DNA of 64,000 bases from Numida meleagris (taxonomy: Eukaryota > Chordata > Aves > Galliformes > Numididae): NCBI RefSeq assembly GCF_002078875.1, contig NC_034438.1, positions 68,159,484-68,223,483 of the forward strand, in the 5' to 3' direction. The notes under the pieces were generated by a model. The model was not told the DNA's origin and did not search any database. It worked only from the letters and a program-made list of their open reading frames with translations. A program made the translations under genes and the position numbers. This document shows, piece after piece, positions 9,792 through 23,100 of this stretch (the first letter of the stretch is position 1; every line of letters starts with the position of its first letter).

Positions 9792-12700
9792 GAGCTGTGT
9801 GCCATTTTACTGCTGAAAACACAGCAAATTCCTGCGTTGGTTCACTGTAACATTGGCGTATGATGTAACTGGAAACACGGGGTTTAGTGTGAGTACTGTG
9901 CATCTGTGATGACCCCAGGAGCGCTTTGTGCCTGCACTTCCCCACCTCTGCCTGGTGCTTGCTGGACACCCACAGGCAGGAGGCTCTTCCCACTGCTTGG
10001 CATTGACCCTCACAGCACAGTGGAAGTCAAGTCTTGGATGTGATATCCCTTAAATTTGCCCTGTGTTGCAGATCCCTTCAGGGAAAGCACTTCAGCTCTC
10101 ATCATCTAAAGGGATGCTGTTTCTGTCTTCAGTCCTTGAAGGTGAATCATCTGATCTACTGTCCTTTAGCACTGAACTCTCCATTTTTGATCTTCTGTCA
10201 TTTTTAATTCATCAGTTAGAGAGCAGATATTCTGAGTGCTCAAGCGAAAGTTTGTCAGTGAAGCCTGAGGATCTCCAAAACCAGGAGAAACATACTGCTG
10301 TTCTGCTAAATCACCCATGGAAGTCAACTGGAACTGCAGACTTCATTACCTGACTTAAGGTAAGGTTTTGAATTGCTTCCTTGAGCTAATTCTCTAGGTA
10401 GGGTTCTTTGGAGACCCCCTAAATAAAATCTTAGCCACGGAGGTAAGAGCAACCAGACACTACTTCACACACCGGCAGTTGTGTTTGTTCTGCACTTTAA
10501 TTCATCTTTAATCCATCCATCTACAACTTTTATACAAGTGCATACTTGACCATCTGCTTATTTATTATACTTTGGAGTGAAAAAGAAGGTCTGAAGAGCT
10601 TGTGTGTGTACAAGTGTACAAATAAAACATTCAGATGATATTTTGTCAGCAGACACTCAAAGCTGAATTAGAGTTTGATTTTTTTTCCAGCTGTGGGCTA
10701 GTAGAGCCCAGCCACAACATGCAGGTGAAAAAGTATGGCTCTGTGCTCACACCTGCTCCTTCTAGTAATGGTGTTCAACTGGTCAACCAAAGAAGAATCC
10801 AGAGGGACAGCTGTCATCTTTCATTAGCAGCCAGAGATAAAGCACAAACCAAGGAGCAGCTGTTGGAGATAGGTGGTGCAAAGGAAAACAGGAGGAATAA
10901 GTGCATTCGAAGCATGCCACTTCCTTTTGCTCAGTTTCACTCCGCCAAACATCATGTACTAAGTAAATAAACTATACTTTTCTTAACAATAATGGTGTGG
11001 AAAAAATTCCCTGAATGATTATTATGTATTCAGTCACAAGTATATATGCAGTATAATTCAGAGTTGAAATGCCAGAGAGGAGAGAAATACCTACCTATAC
11101 ATACACACTAATAGTAAGCAAAAAAAAGCATAGAGCAGATAAAAAAGAGCTAGAATTCTATATATATACATATATTTTAAAGATACTGTCATGATTTAAG
11201 TTTTTATAAGACCCAAGGGAAGCTCTGGCAATAAATATTGGAAGACCTTCAATGGTCCAGTAAGCATGATAATCCTTTGGCTTAGGGGGAAATAAATGAC
11301 TCACAGTCTCTTCCATAACTGAAGATCACACTTGACCTAAGCCATCTCTTTCATTCTATCTAAAGAACATTTATATCTACTTGAAAGAGGTACAAGCACT
11401 AAGAATATCGTGAACACTTATAAGGTGAATGTATGATAGGGACACCAATCTGCACAGGCATGAGAAATGGTATCTTACCCACTAAAACGGGTGATGTATT
11501 TTTCTTCGTTTTCTAAGATAAATAGCAATGGCATATAACAATACAAATGATCCATATAAGCAGGGCTTTTTCAGAGTCCACTCACTGAGACACAAGTTTC
11601 AGCTCCAGCTGGCTGACAAGCACTTTGACTGCTGAGCCTGGAGCTCCAGGAGAATAAGCAAAAGAGAATGGAAGAATCATTTGAGTAGCTTTCTATCTGC
11701 TGAAATGTTAGGGCCCACGAATCTAGGCAGTGATTAATGAAAAGCTGAACCATTGCACAGGCCTGATCAATCACAGAAAATAGAACAGTCACATCTAAAT
11801 CCAATTCCACGTGCCGAGCTTTTACATTCCCCCTAAGTCTCTAATTGCCTACACACTTATTCCTTCATTTGCAGTAAACGTTCCCATGTGAAAATGTTCC
11901 CAACCCCTCTCAGTCTAGCGGAATAGTGCTGAATTGAGGTCTTCATAAATCCTAGCTGTTTTTATAAATGTTGCTTAACTTTGTTTACAAATGTCATTTA
12001 AGTTTTGGACATGACAGGGAACAGAAGGAATGCCTGCTTAACTCCCTTTGACAGATTAAGATGGCTAGAGACAGCACAAACCATTGTGGGAAAAGGTGGA
12101 GCCTTGCTTCTTAGGAGTAGCTGCCTTTGAGAACAAGAAGGAAATAAGCTATGCCATGGTGTTTTAAAGGAGGACAAAAGAGACAGCTTACTCCATTCCC
12201 TTTGACACCAGACTAAACTGCAGATTAAGAAAAAAAATATACTTCACACAGTGCCTTTATCTGATCCCAGGACAAAGCAGCTATTTGCTGTCAAAGAAGT
12301 TATTGCAGACACATCATTACAAAGGTAATTCTTAAGATATTTTGACAATAGCAGAAATAGAGACATAAGAATCACAACTGGCAAGATATCCACAAACAAT
12401 GAAGTGGGATGTCCATCAGGAAAATTGGGTTGGCTCTGCTGGAATGTGAAGTCCAGATATGCCGTTGCAGAGCAATACAACTGCCATGGGAAGCAGAGCG
12501 AAGTGCATGACAGTGGAACATTCTTCATTAATACCTGCTCAAATGCAAAACTACTTTTCACTTGAACATGTCTGTAGTGCCTTTGTGTTTGCTTTCTGCA
12601 GGCTTCTGAGCTCTCAAACCATTTTAGCATGAACAAACACAAGTGAACTGTAAGCTTCATTTCTCACATATTTGAAAAGCTTATTAGACTTGAAGAGTTA

Positions 12701-13137
12701 CCGTTCATTTCTTGTAGGATATCGCTAAAATAATCAAATCAGAGTAAAAAAAAACCTATGTGACACACTACTTTGGTTCTAAAAACTGACTGTGACAAAA
12801 CAACGCTAAAACTATCTGTACATGGAAAATAAAACCTTTCACTGCAAATGCATGTAAAAGTTTGAAAAGCAGAAATGAGAATTCCATAACTTATTTGTGG
12901 GCAATTAGGAAGCTAATAGACAAAACTGTTAAATAATGAATTCATTTAGCTGCTTTCAACATATTATTGGGAAAAACAAGGGGCATTTCAATTTAGCAAA
13001 GGAAAAGAAAGAGAATACATTAAGTTCTGTGTGTTCTGAAACATCTCACTTTCTTGTCTTCTATGTTTTGATTAGCAGCATCATTTAGATTCTAGGGCCA
13101 AAATTTCAAATACTGGCATCTTAGCTGCTGCTATTTA

Positions 13138-13190
13138 CTTTTTTTCTTTTTCTTCTCTTTTTTTTTTTTTCTTTTTTTCTTTTTATCTGC
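13138..13190 (+). repeat. Pyrimidine (T/C) tract
   Basis: This tract of about 50 nt is almost pure T and C, including a run of about 13 T, followed by 'tgccag' at 13201-13206. It is acceptor-like in composition, but no exon is evident after it. Confidence 0.85.
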
Positions 13191-13370
13191 TACATCCATC
13201 TGCCAGGAGCAACACCCTACACTGTGAGCCAAAATGGCAGGTATAAGCAATCCCAAAGTTCTAGGTCAGAAAATATTCAGTAAGAAATCCCAAACTACTA
13301 TTCAGCCTTAATAAAAGTCCATTCTCAAAACACTACAAATATTGGACTCCAGGTGACATCCTTGTTTAGT

Positions 13371-13625
13371 CACAGAATCATAGTCGCAGGGCTTGGAAGG
13401 GACATCAAGAGATCATCGAGTCCAACCCCCCTGCCAAAGCAGGTACCCTACAATAGGTTGCACAGGTAGGAATCCAGATGGGTCTTGAATATCTCCATAG
13501 AAGGAGACTCCACAACCGCTCTAGGCAACTTGTTCCAGCGCTCCATCATTCTTACCACGTGCTATTATGGAACTTCCTATGTACATGTTTTAGGCCATTA
13601 CTCCTGGTCCTATGGCTACATTCCA
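13371..13625 (-). mobile_element. CR1 LINE 3' fragment, B/F-like
   Basis: The plus-strand text starts 'cacagaatcatag' and continues with 'cttggaagggacatcaagag'. It also contains 'cctgccaaagcaggtaccct', 'ggagactccacaaccgctct' and 'ggcaacttgttccagcgctc'. It is the reverse complement of a CR1 3' end whose coding part ends '..[13 protein letters not shown]..'. A short internal stretch near 13555-13575 is missing relative to related copies. It closely matches, in opposite orientation, the end of the copy at 29410-30513. Confidence 0.9.
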
Positions 13626-16600
13626 CCAAGATTCACTTAAATTCAGAAGATTTTGCAGTGATGCTCTGGAGCCTGTCCATCCTGTCAATTCTTAATGTAT
13701 AAACAACCATGAAGCACTTATTGTCAAAGTTTAGAAGCATGACGGAAGTAAGAAATAAGGAATCAATATAACTAATGTGATCTGAATAATGGTTTTGCCA
13801 CCCTGAACTATACCTTTCACGTGCCTTTGCAGTCTCATAAAGCACAACTGTTAGCTCAATTCTTTTAGATAAACGCTATTGGAAATGTATAAACCAGCTC
13901 AGCCTTATTATCAGGTGCATACACATGTTCAGAACAAGATTAGCTGTTGCCTCTGTTATGTAAAACGTTCAGCAGTCTCCTTTCTGCTAACCCCGAAACC
14001 ATAACATGGACACAGAGAAGCATTTTGCAGCCCGTGAGAAGGATACTTTATAAGAAGAATGAGGATATACTGCATGAAAGCTGAAGGAGCCAGTACAAAC
14101 AGAGACATCTGGAATCAGAAGGCACTAACAGGAGATATATTAGAAAGTGATGATGGGGTGGGGGGGGGGAAGTAAATTAAACCTCTTCGGGGCTTACCAA
14201 TCCTTGGGCTCTACATCATGTTATCAATACTGTACCAAGTGCATTGTGCACTTTTCGTATTTGACCATTTTTATAATTTTAAAGCAACTGTTCTTAGCTT
14301 TCACCTCTCTTGTACTACATGCATGATAAATGTATAAGAGGGAAGTGCTTTATAAGAGAGGTTGATTGCTTAGCACCTTGTACACTGTCATACAATAGAT
14401 GTAAAGCCTACAGTAGCACAGGCTTCTGCTTTACTGAGGCTTTGAGGAAAACCAAGAAAAGAAGCTTTTCCTGCCCTCCTTCCTTCTCTTTTTTGAAGAG
14501 CCATGCCAAGTGTCAACCCCAGGAAGCAATCTAATTCAAAAAGGCCAGACTTTGACATCCCTGATTAACAGTGCAGCCATTTGGAGGAGACGTGACAGCT
14601 AGATGACTGGAGCTATCCTTTCAGAGAAATAAATAGTTCATTTACAAATTACACTTCATTAGTCTGGAGAAGATTAATCCAATTGCAGATGGCAAAATGT
14701 AACTAAAGCTGCATAATTTTGGTTGAAGTACCAGTAAAACTTAATTTCCCCTAAAATTACAAGTTTAGAGATGAATGCCTCCCTCCGCCCCTCCAACTGC
14801 AAGAAAGCAGTAAGTTATTATAGTTTAGAGTCTGAACTCAAATTTAATGGGACTGGGAGGCAAAGTGAAGATGTTCCAGTAACAAATGTATTTAACTGTA
14901 TTATTCATACGTTTAAATGCATCCATTATGTTTCTAAGTCTGTGTATGTGAAAGAACATTACTGTTAATGTTGATGCCTTCTAAAATCAGAGTAAATCTA
15001 TCAAGATTCATCACAGAGAATTTAGGGATGCAGAGATGCTTCAGCATGGAAGTGACCAGGCATATTTTTAACCCAATAGCTCCTAGTGAAAAAAATCCTG
15101 TACTCCTGGAATAAGAAGCTGTTGCAGGAAATGGGAGATTTCAGACAAAAGGTTTTAAGAAATGATTTTTCAAGTACAGTACTCACTTGTCAGGTAACAA
15201 GGTCAACAGGTACACCAAAAGTTATTAGAATGTATCAGGTACCTTACCTTACTAATTCCCACCTAGCAGTTTAATAATCGATACAGAGTTTGATAGTTTC
15301 AATAAGGGACAAAAGTCTTTCATACAGAACTACAGTACTTCCCTAGTTGGTGAAAGTACTGAAGGAGGGCCTTGAAAGGGGGACTTTCAATGAATAAAAA
15401 ATAATAAACTGTTCACAAAAATAGGCTATTGTAGATTGGTTTCTTTGTATTTTTCACGAGAACCTTGAGACACTGGTTTCACCACAATTTCAAGAAGGAT
15501 ATTTACTTATTCTACAGCTTGTCCTTCTTTTCTCCTTAATGGAAACGCACATCAACAACTTTTCTCTGTTTTATCTTTTATCCTCAGAATTGCAAATCTT
15601 TTCTTAAAGATTTTCCTTGCCAATTGGTCTTTCTGTATTTTCTGCACAAGATCAATGACATCTAGGTCTTCATGTTGATCCTCCCAAGTAAATTCAGTTT
15701 AGGAAAAGCAAAAGTATGCAGGAGTTAGCATGTGAGGATACTGATAGCATGTGACACTATGATAACTAATAACTTGATAAATTATTACTACTACTTCTCC
15801 ATCTCTTAAGACATAATAAAGTAAAACAGTAATGATATATTGGCAACATAAGAATAATACTTTTTCTGTTTTCTCTGGTCAGCTCTTTTATCATTTTTTG
15901 ATCAAATGATTTGAAACTTCTGTTCTGATGGATCATTACAATCTTCAGTGCCAAGGAGGCAAAAAGCAAAGCAATGGCCAATGAACAGTAAGTGCAGAGA
16001 GGCTAACTATAATCACTGCATGACATCATTGTGTTGATTCACGCCGACATTTTTGTTTGCCAAGCAGTAAGCTCTGAGTTCCTGAGCTGAACTAACGGTG
16101 CCACGTATGCTTGATGCACATATCCCTTTCATTTTTAACAGCATTGTCAAGGAAAAAGAGGAAAGCAGTAGAACAGACAGATGTTTAGCATTTAGATGAA
16201 AAAAACCACCAAACCCACAACACAATAATCTTCAGTAGGGAGGGCTGATTCATTATGTCAATTCCTCAGGCTCCTGTAGAACAGATTTGGCAGGACTTCC
16301 TGACATGACTAAGCTTGTTGAGTCAGAGATCAGCTGATTTGTGTTGTGACAGCTTTCTACAGGTCAGTTCTAGAGAGCTGAATTATTTCTGTTCAGCAAA
16401 AAAAGACAAGATAATGGAAGGGTCAGAGAACAATGCAGGCGTGAAGGCCATCAGGGAAAACAGTGAACAAATGACAGCTTTAGTAACCAGGTTTCACATC
16501 AGACATTTCTAACAACGTTGAGGTATGTTTCCCTTTCATAGGCTGTGCAGTGCACTTTCAAGGCATCTTATTAAACTATTATTATTCATAGTTACTGCAA

Positions 16601-17060
16601 ACACTGAATAAGTGTGGCAAATTTGTTTCTAAACGAAGAATAAATACTATTTTGATTCAATGTCTTTGTTTTGCTTAGAGAGAAACATAACAGGTTACAG
16701 GAGCTAGAAGTACAGCTTTCAATTAGAATTGGTTTGGTGACAAAGAAACCAAAGAAACAGATACACTAAAAGCCAGTATAACTAAATATTTTTAAGCTAA
16801 TGGCAAGAAAGTGATTTAGAGGGCAACCTGTAGGGTATCTGTAATCTGCTCAGCTCCTACAGAACTATGTGTGCAAAACTCAGAAACTAAATTAATATTG
16901 ATAGCTAAGTTCTAAGTAAGCTCTGCAACTTTGCAAGACAGAAATTATTTTCTGTTGTACATAAATCCCAAAACAGAGTATGACAAAGCTTGGTTTAAAT
17001 GAAGCATCCCAAAGATTTCTAAATGGTCACCAATGTCCATGGAAAACTAAAAGAAGAACA
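13626..17060. other. AT-rich intergenic DNA, no gene seen
   Basis: I see no recognisable exon, RNA gene or interspersed repeat. The only simple-sequence feature of note is a G run at 14155-14169. Open frames reach about 74 codons and look random. Confidence 0.55.
14155..14169 (+). repeat. G run
   Basis: A nearly pure G stretch broken by one T (GGGGT followed by about ten G), in AT-rich surroundings. A run this long could form or join a G-quadruplex and is also prone to sequencing length error. Confidence 0.9.
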
Positions 17061-17173
17061 AAACAAACGAACCAACAATCAACCCAACTAAACCCAACCA
17101 TAAAAAAAAACCCCAAACAAACGAATCAAGCAGCCCAACTCAACTAAATCAACAAACTAACCATAAAAACCCC
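17061..17173. repeat. A/C-rich imperfect tandem dimer
   Basis: Two units lie head to tail: 17061-17114 (54 bp) and 17115-17173 (59 bp). Each begins AAACAAACGAA(C/T)CAA and ends ACCAT, an A run, then CCCC. Between these anchors both are built of 'cccaact', 'caactaa' and 'ccaac' words. G is almost absent from this strand. It is a diverged minisatellite-like duplication rather than a known dispersed family. A further A/C-rich segment continues to about 17200. Confidence 0.8.
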
Positions 17174-20100
17174 TTATAACACCACCACCAAAAAAATCTC
17201 CAAGTCCCAAAAGACCACAGCACAATGTGCTGGTAGAATCTGGTCTGGTCTGCGTATATTGCTCAAAATATTGAGGGAAGCATATAGAAAAATACAATGC
17301 CACCTCCTTTCGTATGCAGTTTGTGAAAAATGAGGACAATGTGTATGCTAGAGGAAGGGCAGGCAGCACAATTCAGCAGGAAAGGTATGCTTGTGAACTT
17401 AAGGGAGGATGTAAAATAAAGTATGTACCCTTAACTATTCAGCTTATTAGAAAATCTTTCTGTTTCTTCTCAAAAATAATCTCACTGATTTTCTCTACAT
17501 TACATCCCACAGTCTGAGTAATTTATATTGAACATAAAAAGCATTTAGCCATTTATGCTATTACTAAAATTTTCCCATAGCGAGAAAACTATTAACAAAG
17601 CTCATTTAGGTATTGTGAAGTACTTGGGTTCAATCTGTGGTTCTTGCTATTGGCAGCTGAGAAGTTACATGGCATTTGAGTTCAAGAATTAGAGAACAGA
17701 CACCATATTTTAAGGAGCTAATGTTTAACAGAATCATTAGATGTTTTCAGCTTAAGCTATTGAGATTGCACGTATAGTTAAAATGTGAATGAAAACTAAA
17801 TCTTAAAAACCCAAAACTATGCAAAAAGCTAAAGAAGACTGATTAATGCAGATACAGTACCGCCTACAATAATAGTAAAACTAGTAATAACGTAAAGTTT
17901 AGTTTGGAACTCCAAATGCTTTCAACTTAAGTGCTTTTAACACCAGCCAGCCTAAATGCACTATGTAACAAAAGGAAACACGACTAGTTCCAGGTGAAAT
18001 GAAGCAGCATAGTTTGGCTGGCTTGCATGCAACAGAAGAACTTTTTCATGAAATTCTGGAAACAAGGAAGTAAAAAACCTTGAAGAGAGCTCAACAATAT
18101 ACACCTACAAACACAAATCAGGAGCCAGTTTCCTCTAAGGGTACCTTCCCTGGAGACATCTGTTAACCCACGCAGCACTCTACTCATGGAGAACCATTAC
18201 AGTTCCCCAGGTGTTAAAGGTAAAAGTGAGGACACACTAGGACTCTCTGGGTTACCCACTTAATCTACTGTGGGAGAAGATTATCTGTCAGTACCTGATG
18301 TGGATAAACACCCTTCACTTGGGAAGGTAACCTTTTCCTGAGGGAATAGGAGGGAATGTTCATTTTCCAATATCAGCAAGTGATCACAGTCATTTTATTC
18401 CTAGAACTATTGCCTTGCTTGAGGTGATAGATCACTCAGCTTCTCATATTACAATGCATTCAAGAGTTGGATTTTCTTCCAAGTATCATATTTCACAGCT
18501 GAAATACTGAAGAACTGATGTTTTCCCTGCAGAGTAGCCTATAATACTTTGTAGAAGGCTTGACTTTCAGAGCTTTTGTTGATGTTATTGAAAATAACTT
18601 GAAGGAAGAGTCATCCCATGATACTGGAAGAATCTTTGACAAGAGCCAAAAATTGAAGTTAGGTGGAGGTTAAACAACATGCAACACAAAACTTGCATGC
18701 ACTACACTTTGCAAAACTTTTGTAAATCATAATAAAAACATACATTATTTTGTATCTGCATACATTTTCTCTGTCTGAGGCACTTCAATTTTAACAAAAA
18801 TGGAAGTCCACAAAATATATGTGGAACGCACTGACTTTGAATTAATCTCTTCATGCCTGTTGTTTTCTTTTGATGAAGGTGGATCTTCAAATTCTGTGTG
18901 CTTTACGGTGCTCTAGGTTGATCTTTGAGTAATAAGGAACAAGCCAGAATAACGCAGAATAAAGGAACTCTGTGGGAGGTGAAAAGGTTATATCTCATCC
19001 AAAGCATGAAGTTTGTAGAGCAATTTGAATGATGAACATATCACAGCACCACTTACTCCCTCACTCCAAACATCCTCCATTTTCACAGTCACGTAATGCA
19101 CACTCTGTGACAGTAGACTGGAGCTAACGAAGAATGAAAAGGGCTGCAGTAGTAAAAGCTTCATGTTCCTATCTGAACTCATCAGCCTTAACTCCAGTTC
19201 CACAGGGTGACCTTTATATAACTTAGCAGAAAGTGCAGCTTTTCTTAGGATTTGACAGTCATAATCAGATGATGCATCCTTTAGGATAAAAATTACACAA
19301 ACCTCTATTTTGATTTCGTTAGAAATGGCTGTCATTTTCTTTCTCTGTTTTTTTTTTTTTTCTTCTCATCTTATCACTAGGGCATGAAAATTCCTGACCT
19401 GTAGAAAATTGAGAAAAGGAAGGCAGCTGTTTTCTCTTGCTGCTGAAATTCCCTGTCAATAGGAAGTAAGGGGCATTCACTTCAACACTTCAGTTTTTAC
19501 TTGTTATACAGTTGGTGGCTAAGAGCTGAAGAAAAGCACTCCCAAATGTAGGTCACTGTACCACAAGCAAGGGGAAATGGATCCATTTTCTAGCTATGAT
19601 ACAGACCATATGATCTTGAATACATACAACCATTTGTGCTTCCATTTTCTTTCTCTTGTGTTAGGAATCTTCATGCATGCCATGTGGATAGCATGCAGTT
19701 TATTTTACATTTGACAAACGTAGAAAAAATTCTTAAGCTGAAAGTTTAACAAAGTGCATTGATATGAATTTGTTCTCAGCAAGGTAGTATACCCACAACA
19801 GCAAACACAGTGACTTCACTACAGAGCACGTACTGGTGCACAGCTCACTGTCAGAGATGAAAAATGGCATGAATAAAAGAAATGATGCCCCTTCTCCAAA
19901 AAAGGTCATCTCTGGAAGGAAGAGGGGTTTTTAGCACAGTGGTGGCAGCTAACTGAAAACAGATAACTTCTCCAGACCTCAGGCTATCAGAAGAATGTTG
20001 ATTTTGCCAAATAGGCAGCCTCTGTTTCTACCTAGTGATGAAAAACCATGGAGGGAAACAATGCACCACACAATACCTCAGGCCAGCAGGAAGATTCTTA

Positions 20101-23100
20101 TCCCTCATTTGCCAAAAATGTGCTCCAAGAGGACCTGCTTCATGATTTTTCTGGGGACCACAGTAAGAACATATTGTTCCCGTAGTCTTTGGTACACCTG
20201 CCAACTCTCAGAGGACTAACTTGTTTAGATGACACAGCTAATATATTTGGAAAAAGATAGGTAAGTCTGCCATTAGAACTGACAAAATGGCAGCAACCTT
20301 CAAGCTAAGAATAGGTGAAAAAGAATGGGCCTAAGTTGAATCTAATTAAGTTAATTAGTTGAAAAAATAGAGAAAAAAGGTAATTAGCACCACTCCACTA
20401 GTAACATGCTTGACAGAGTACTTAGCCTTTTTAAGAAATACCATGGAGCACTGCAGTTATGCAGCTTTGCAGGTTTTCAGATTAACTTAAACTGCAGAAC
20501 GGAGTTGGGGGTGCAGACATACTTGTCATGGTTTCTCAGAGGACACAAGCAAAACAAAGTAAGAGATTTTACAGGAAGTGGAAAGATGCATTTGTTCTTC
20601 AGACACGCTTCTAATGCATATAAAGTATAGCAGGAACAAAGGTCCAGAGATCTGCCTCTATACGTACTGGAATCTGGCTCTCTAATCTGTTTTATTACAC
20701 TGGCATTTTGCTGTAGCAAAGAGTCCCCCCTCCCTTTTTCACTTTTCCCCAGAACGGAACAGTGCTTTGATCGCATTATTAATGCCTTCTGTGACTTCTG
20801 TAAAATCAGGGTAGCAATAATACTGTCAAATTCTCCTCAGACCAACTTTCAATAGAAAAACAGCCTTAAATAAGAATTGAGTGCAGGCCAAGCAACAGAA
20901 GAAAGAAATGCCAATCTGTAAATACCGTGACTCTGTTTCTCAGTTGTTCAGAGCATTCTCTGGCATTGGGGCCTATTTATAAAGGAAAAGCTTAAAACTG
21001 AATATATATTGGTTTACTGTTATGAGGGAATGCTGCATTGCTTGCAGTTTATTATGCCTTTGAGTGTCATAATGAATTTTTACCTGTATTAAATCCTTGT
21101 GCTTTTATAATGAAATGCATGCACTTGTGCCCTAATGAGCACTCAAACTAATTTATAATCAAACATTATGAATCTGCAATTGCTGTGTTCCCCATTGCCA
21201 CAAAGAACTGCTTCCGATACACAGCCCAAGTTTATTTCTGGTGGATCAGTCACTCTGGCACACTGAGTAAATCTTCCTGTAAAAAGATTTAGCAGACCTC
21301 TTTTCACATGGAAACAAAGCAGGGTCCAACTCATCTCTCTTACCTGTGGGAGTCCCAGGGGCTCATTTGCATTCTGATATTCACTTACGCAGCTGTGACA
21401 AGTCATGGATACCTACTGCATTTGAATCGAAACAGAAAAGGTGTTCTGTCACCTTCTCAGGGTGACATGCCACCACTAATGCACAAATTACCACAGTTAT
21501 TCTCTGAGCAGCTCCACTGAAATAAATGTTTCAGCTAGGTCAGAGTAAAGACAGCTGAAGCTAGGCCTCTATGTGGAGCCAAATATAGCTTTATGTTATG
21601 AAAAAGAAATGCAAAGGATATTGCCTGGAGCTGAAGTACATGTAGTTAGCTGGCTCATCTTCCCTAGAGCCCAGATGAAGTTGGAGTGTTTGTTTTTAAA
21701 TAAGATCCTTATATTACAATGAAGACGACTGAAGCCCTGAATACAGATGAATGCTGACACCAGATGAAGGACAAAAGAAATAATGATTGTAAGATGGTTC
21801 CAAATGGCCTCTGCAATAATTAATTTTGTTTATGAGATAACCCATGTAGGTATTCCACTGTGTGGCACTGACAGCAAGGAAGAGCTTCTCATTGATTTCA
21901 GCAGTACCATGATTCACAACACTGGGGAAATTGCTTGTAACTACAGCTTCCTCATTTGTAACAGTGCAAATTTAGTGCACTGAAAAAAGAAGTGCAAAAA
22001 TGGAACTTCAAATGGCACAGCTGCTAAATTTGGCAGACTTGTGTCACAAAGCTTGGATAGCTAAGGATTACCAAACATCTCTTTACTGAAGATCACTATA
22101 CCTAGTAATCCAAATTTGTACCACATATTTTACCTATTATCATAAAATATGTTTCTTAAAAAGGTTTAAGATCTCTAAGTTTTTTTTTGTTTGATTGTTT
22201 TTGCATAAAAGCTTCAGCAATTTACAGCTTCACTGGTGTTGATCATCTTGCTTTGGGTTTTCTGAATACCACACATTCCCTTGAATTTGTTTTATCCCAA
22301 GCTATGTTTCTTTATTCCATATATTCAAATTTCCTTCACTGCTTCCTCCACTGACAGAAATCAAAACCGCTTATAACTTACAGTGTACACAGTTGTGGAA
22401 TACTACAGACAGAAATTTCCTTTCACTTCACTGTAAAGCAGAAAAATCCAGTTAACAAAGTTATGAATGAATGAATAAGGGCTCTTAGAGATGACTGATC
22501 AGATTCTTATGTAATTATTTTATGTATGTGAAAAGAATATATCATCATGGAATAAAAGAGGACTTACTTATTTTATACCTTTGTGATGTGCTATGTTGTT
22601 CTCTCTTTTTTCTTCTGTGTACATAGCAACATATAGTGAATATATAACCAATGGGTGTTTTCAAATAGAATCAGTGAATCTAAATGCTTCAAGCAGTTGA
22701 CAGGAACATATTTGTTCCAAAGAGTGAATCCAAAATGACACAGCTAATGAGTATGTCCTTGGAGGACTTGGGCTGCATTTATGCATACGTAATTCAGTTA
22801 CAACAGATTCATTAAGGGAAGGCTGAGATGTCCATATTACCTGAAGCCTATTTAAAGAGAACATCTGTTTTGCTAAATGAGGAGCATATTTGAACTGAAA
22901 ATTAGCAAGAGATCTTTCCTTTGTACACAGAAAGAGGAGAAGGAGGAAGGACTTAAGACAAAACTAGGTACCAACATCTGCTATGTGATCTTTTGTAAGA
23001 GAATGATACAGAAAACTGCATGTTTTCTGAGTCGACCAGACTAAGTCATACATTTGTAAGTGCATATAATCATTAGGCCACTCATATCTACAGGAAGAAA

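Larger units (their letters stand above)
9171..13370. other. AT-rich intergenic DNA with microsatellites, no gene
   Basis: The segment contains a TTAT microsatellite (9428-9472), a poly-A run (9770-9791) and a pyrimidine tract (13138-13190). The largest open frame is 138 codons at 12244-12660, minus strand. It has no recognisable domain, and its length is not surprising for AT-rich DNA of this size. I see no RNA gene or interspersed repeat. Confidence 0.55.

Noticed and set aside
12244..12660. Longest non-CR1 open frame, 138 codons, minus strand
   Set aside because: I recognise no domain, signal or family. From composition alone I estimate that a frame this long is expected about once in every one or two windows of this size and AT content. 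There are no flanking splice signals that stand out.
18988..19335. 115-codon open frame, minus strand
   Set aside because: The amino acid sequence shows no motif or compositional sign of coding, and neighbouring DNA offers no gene context.
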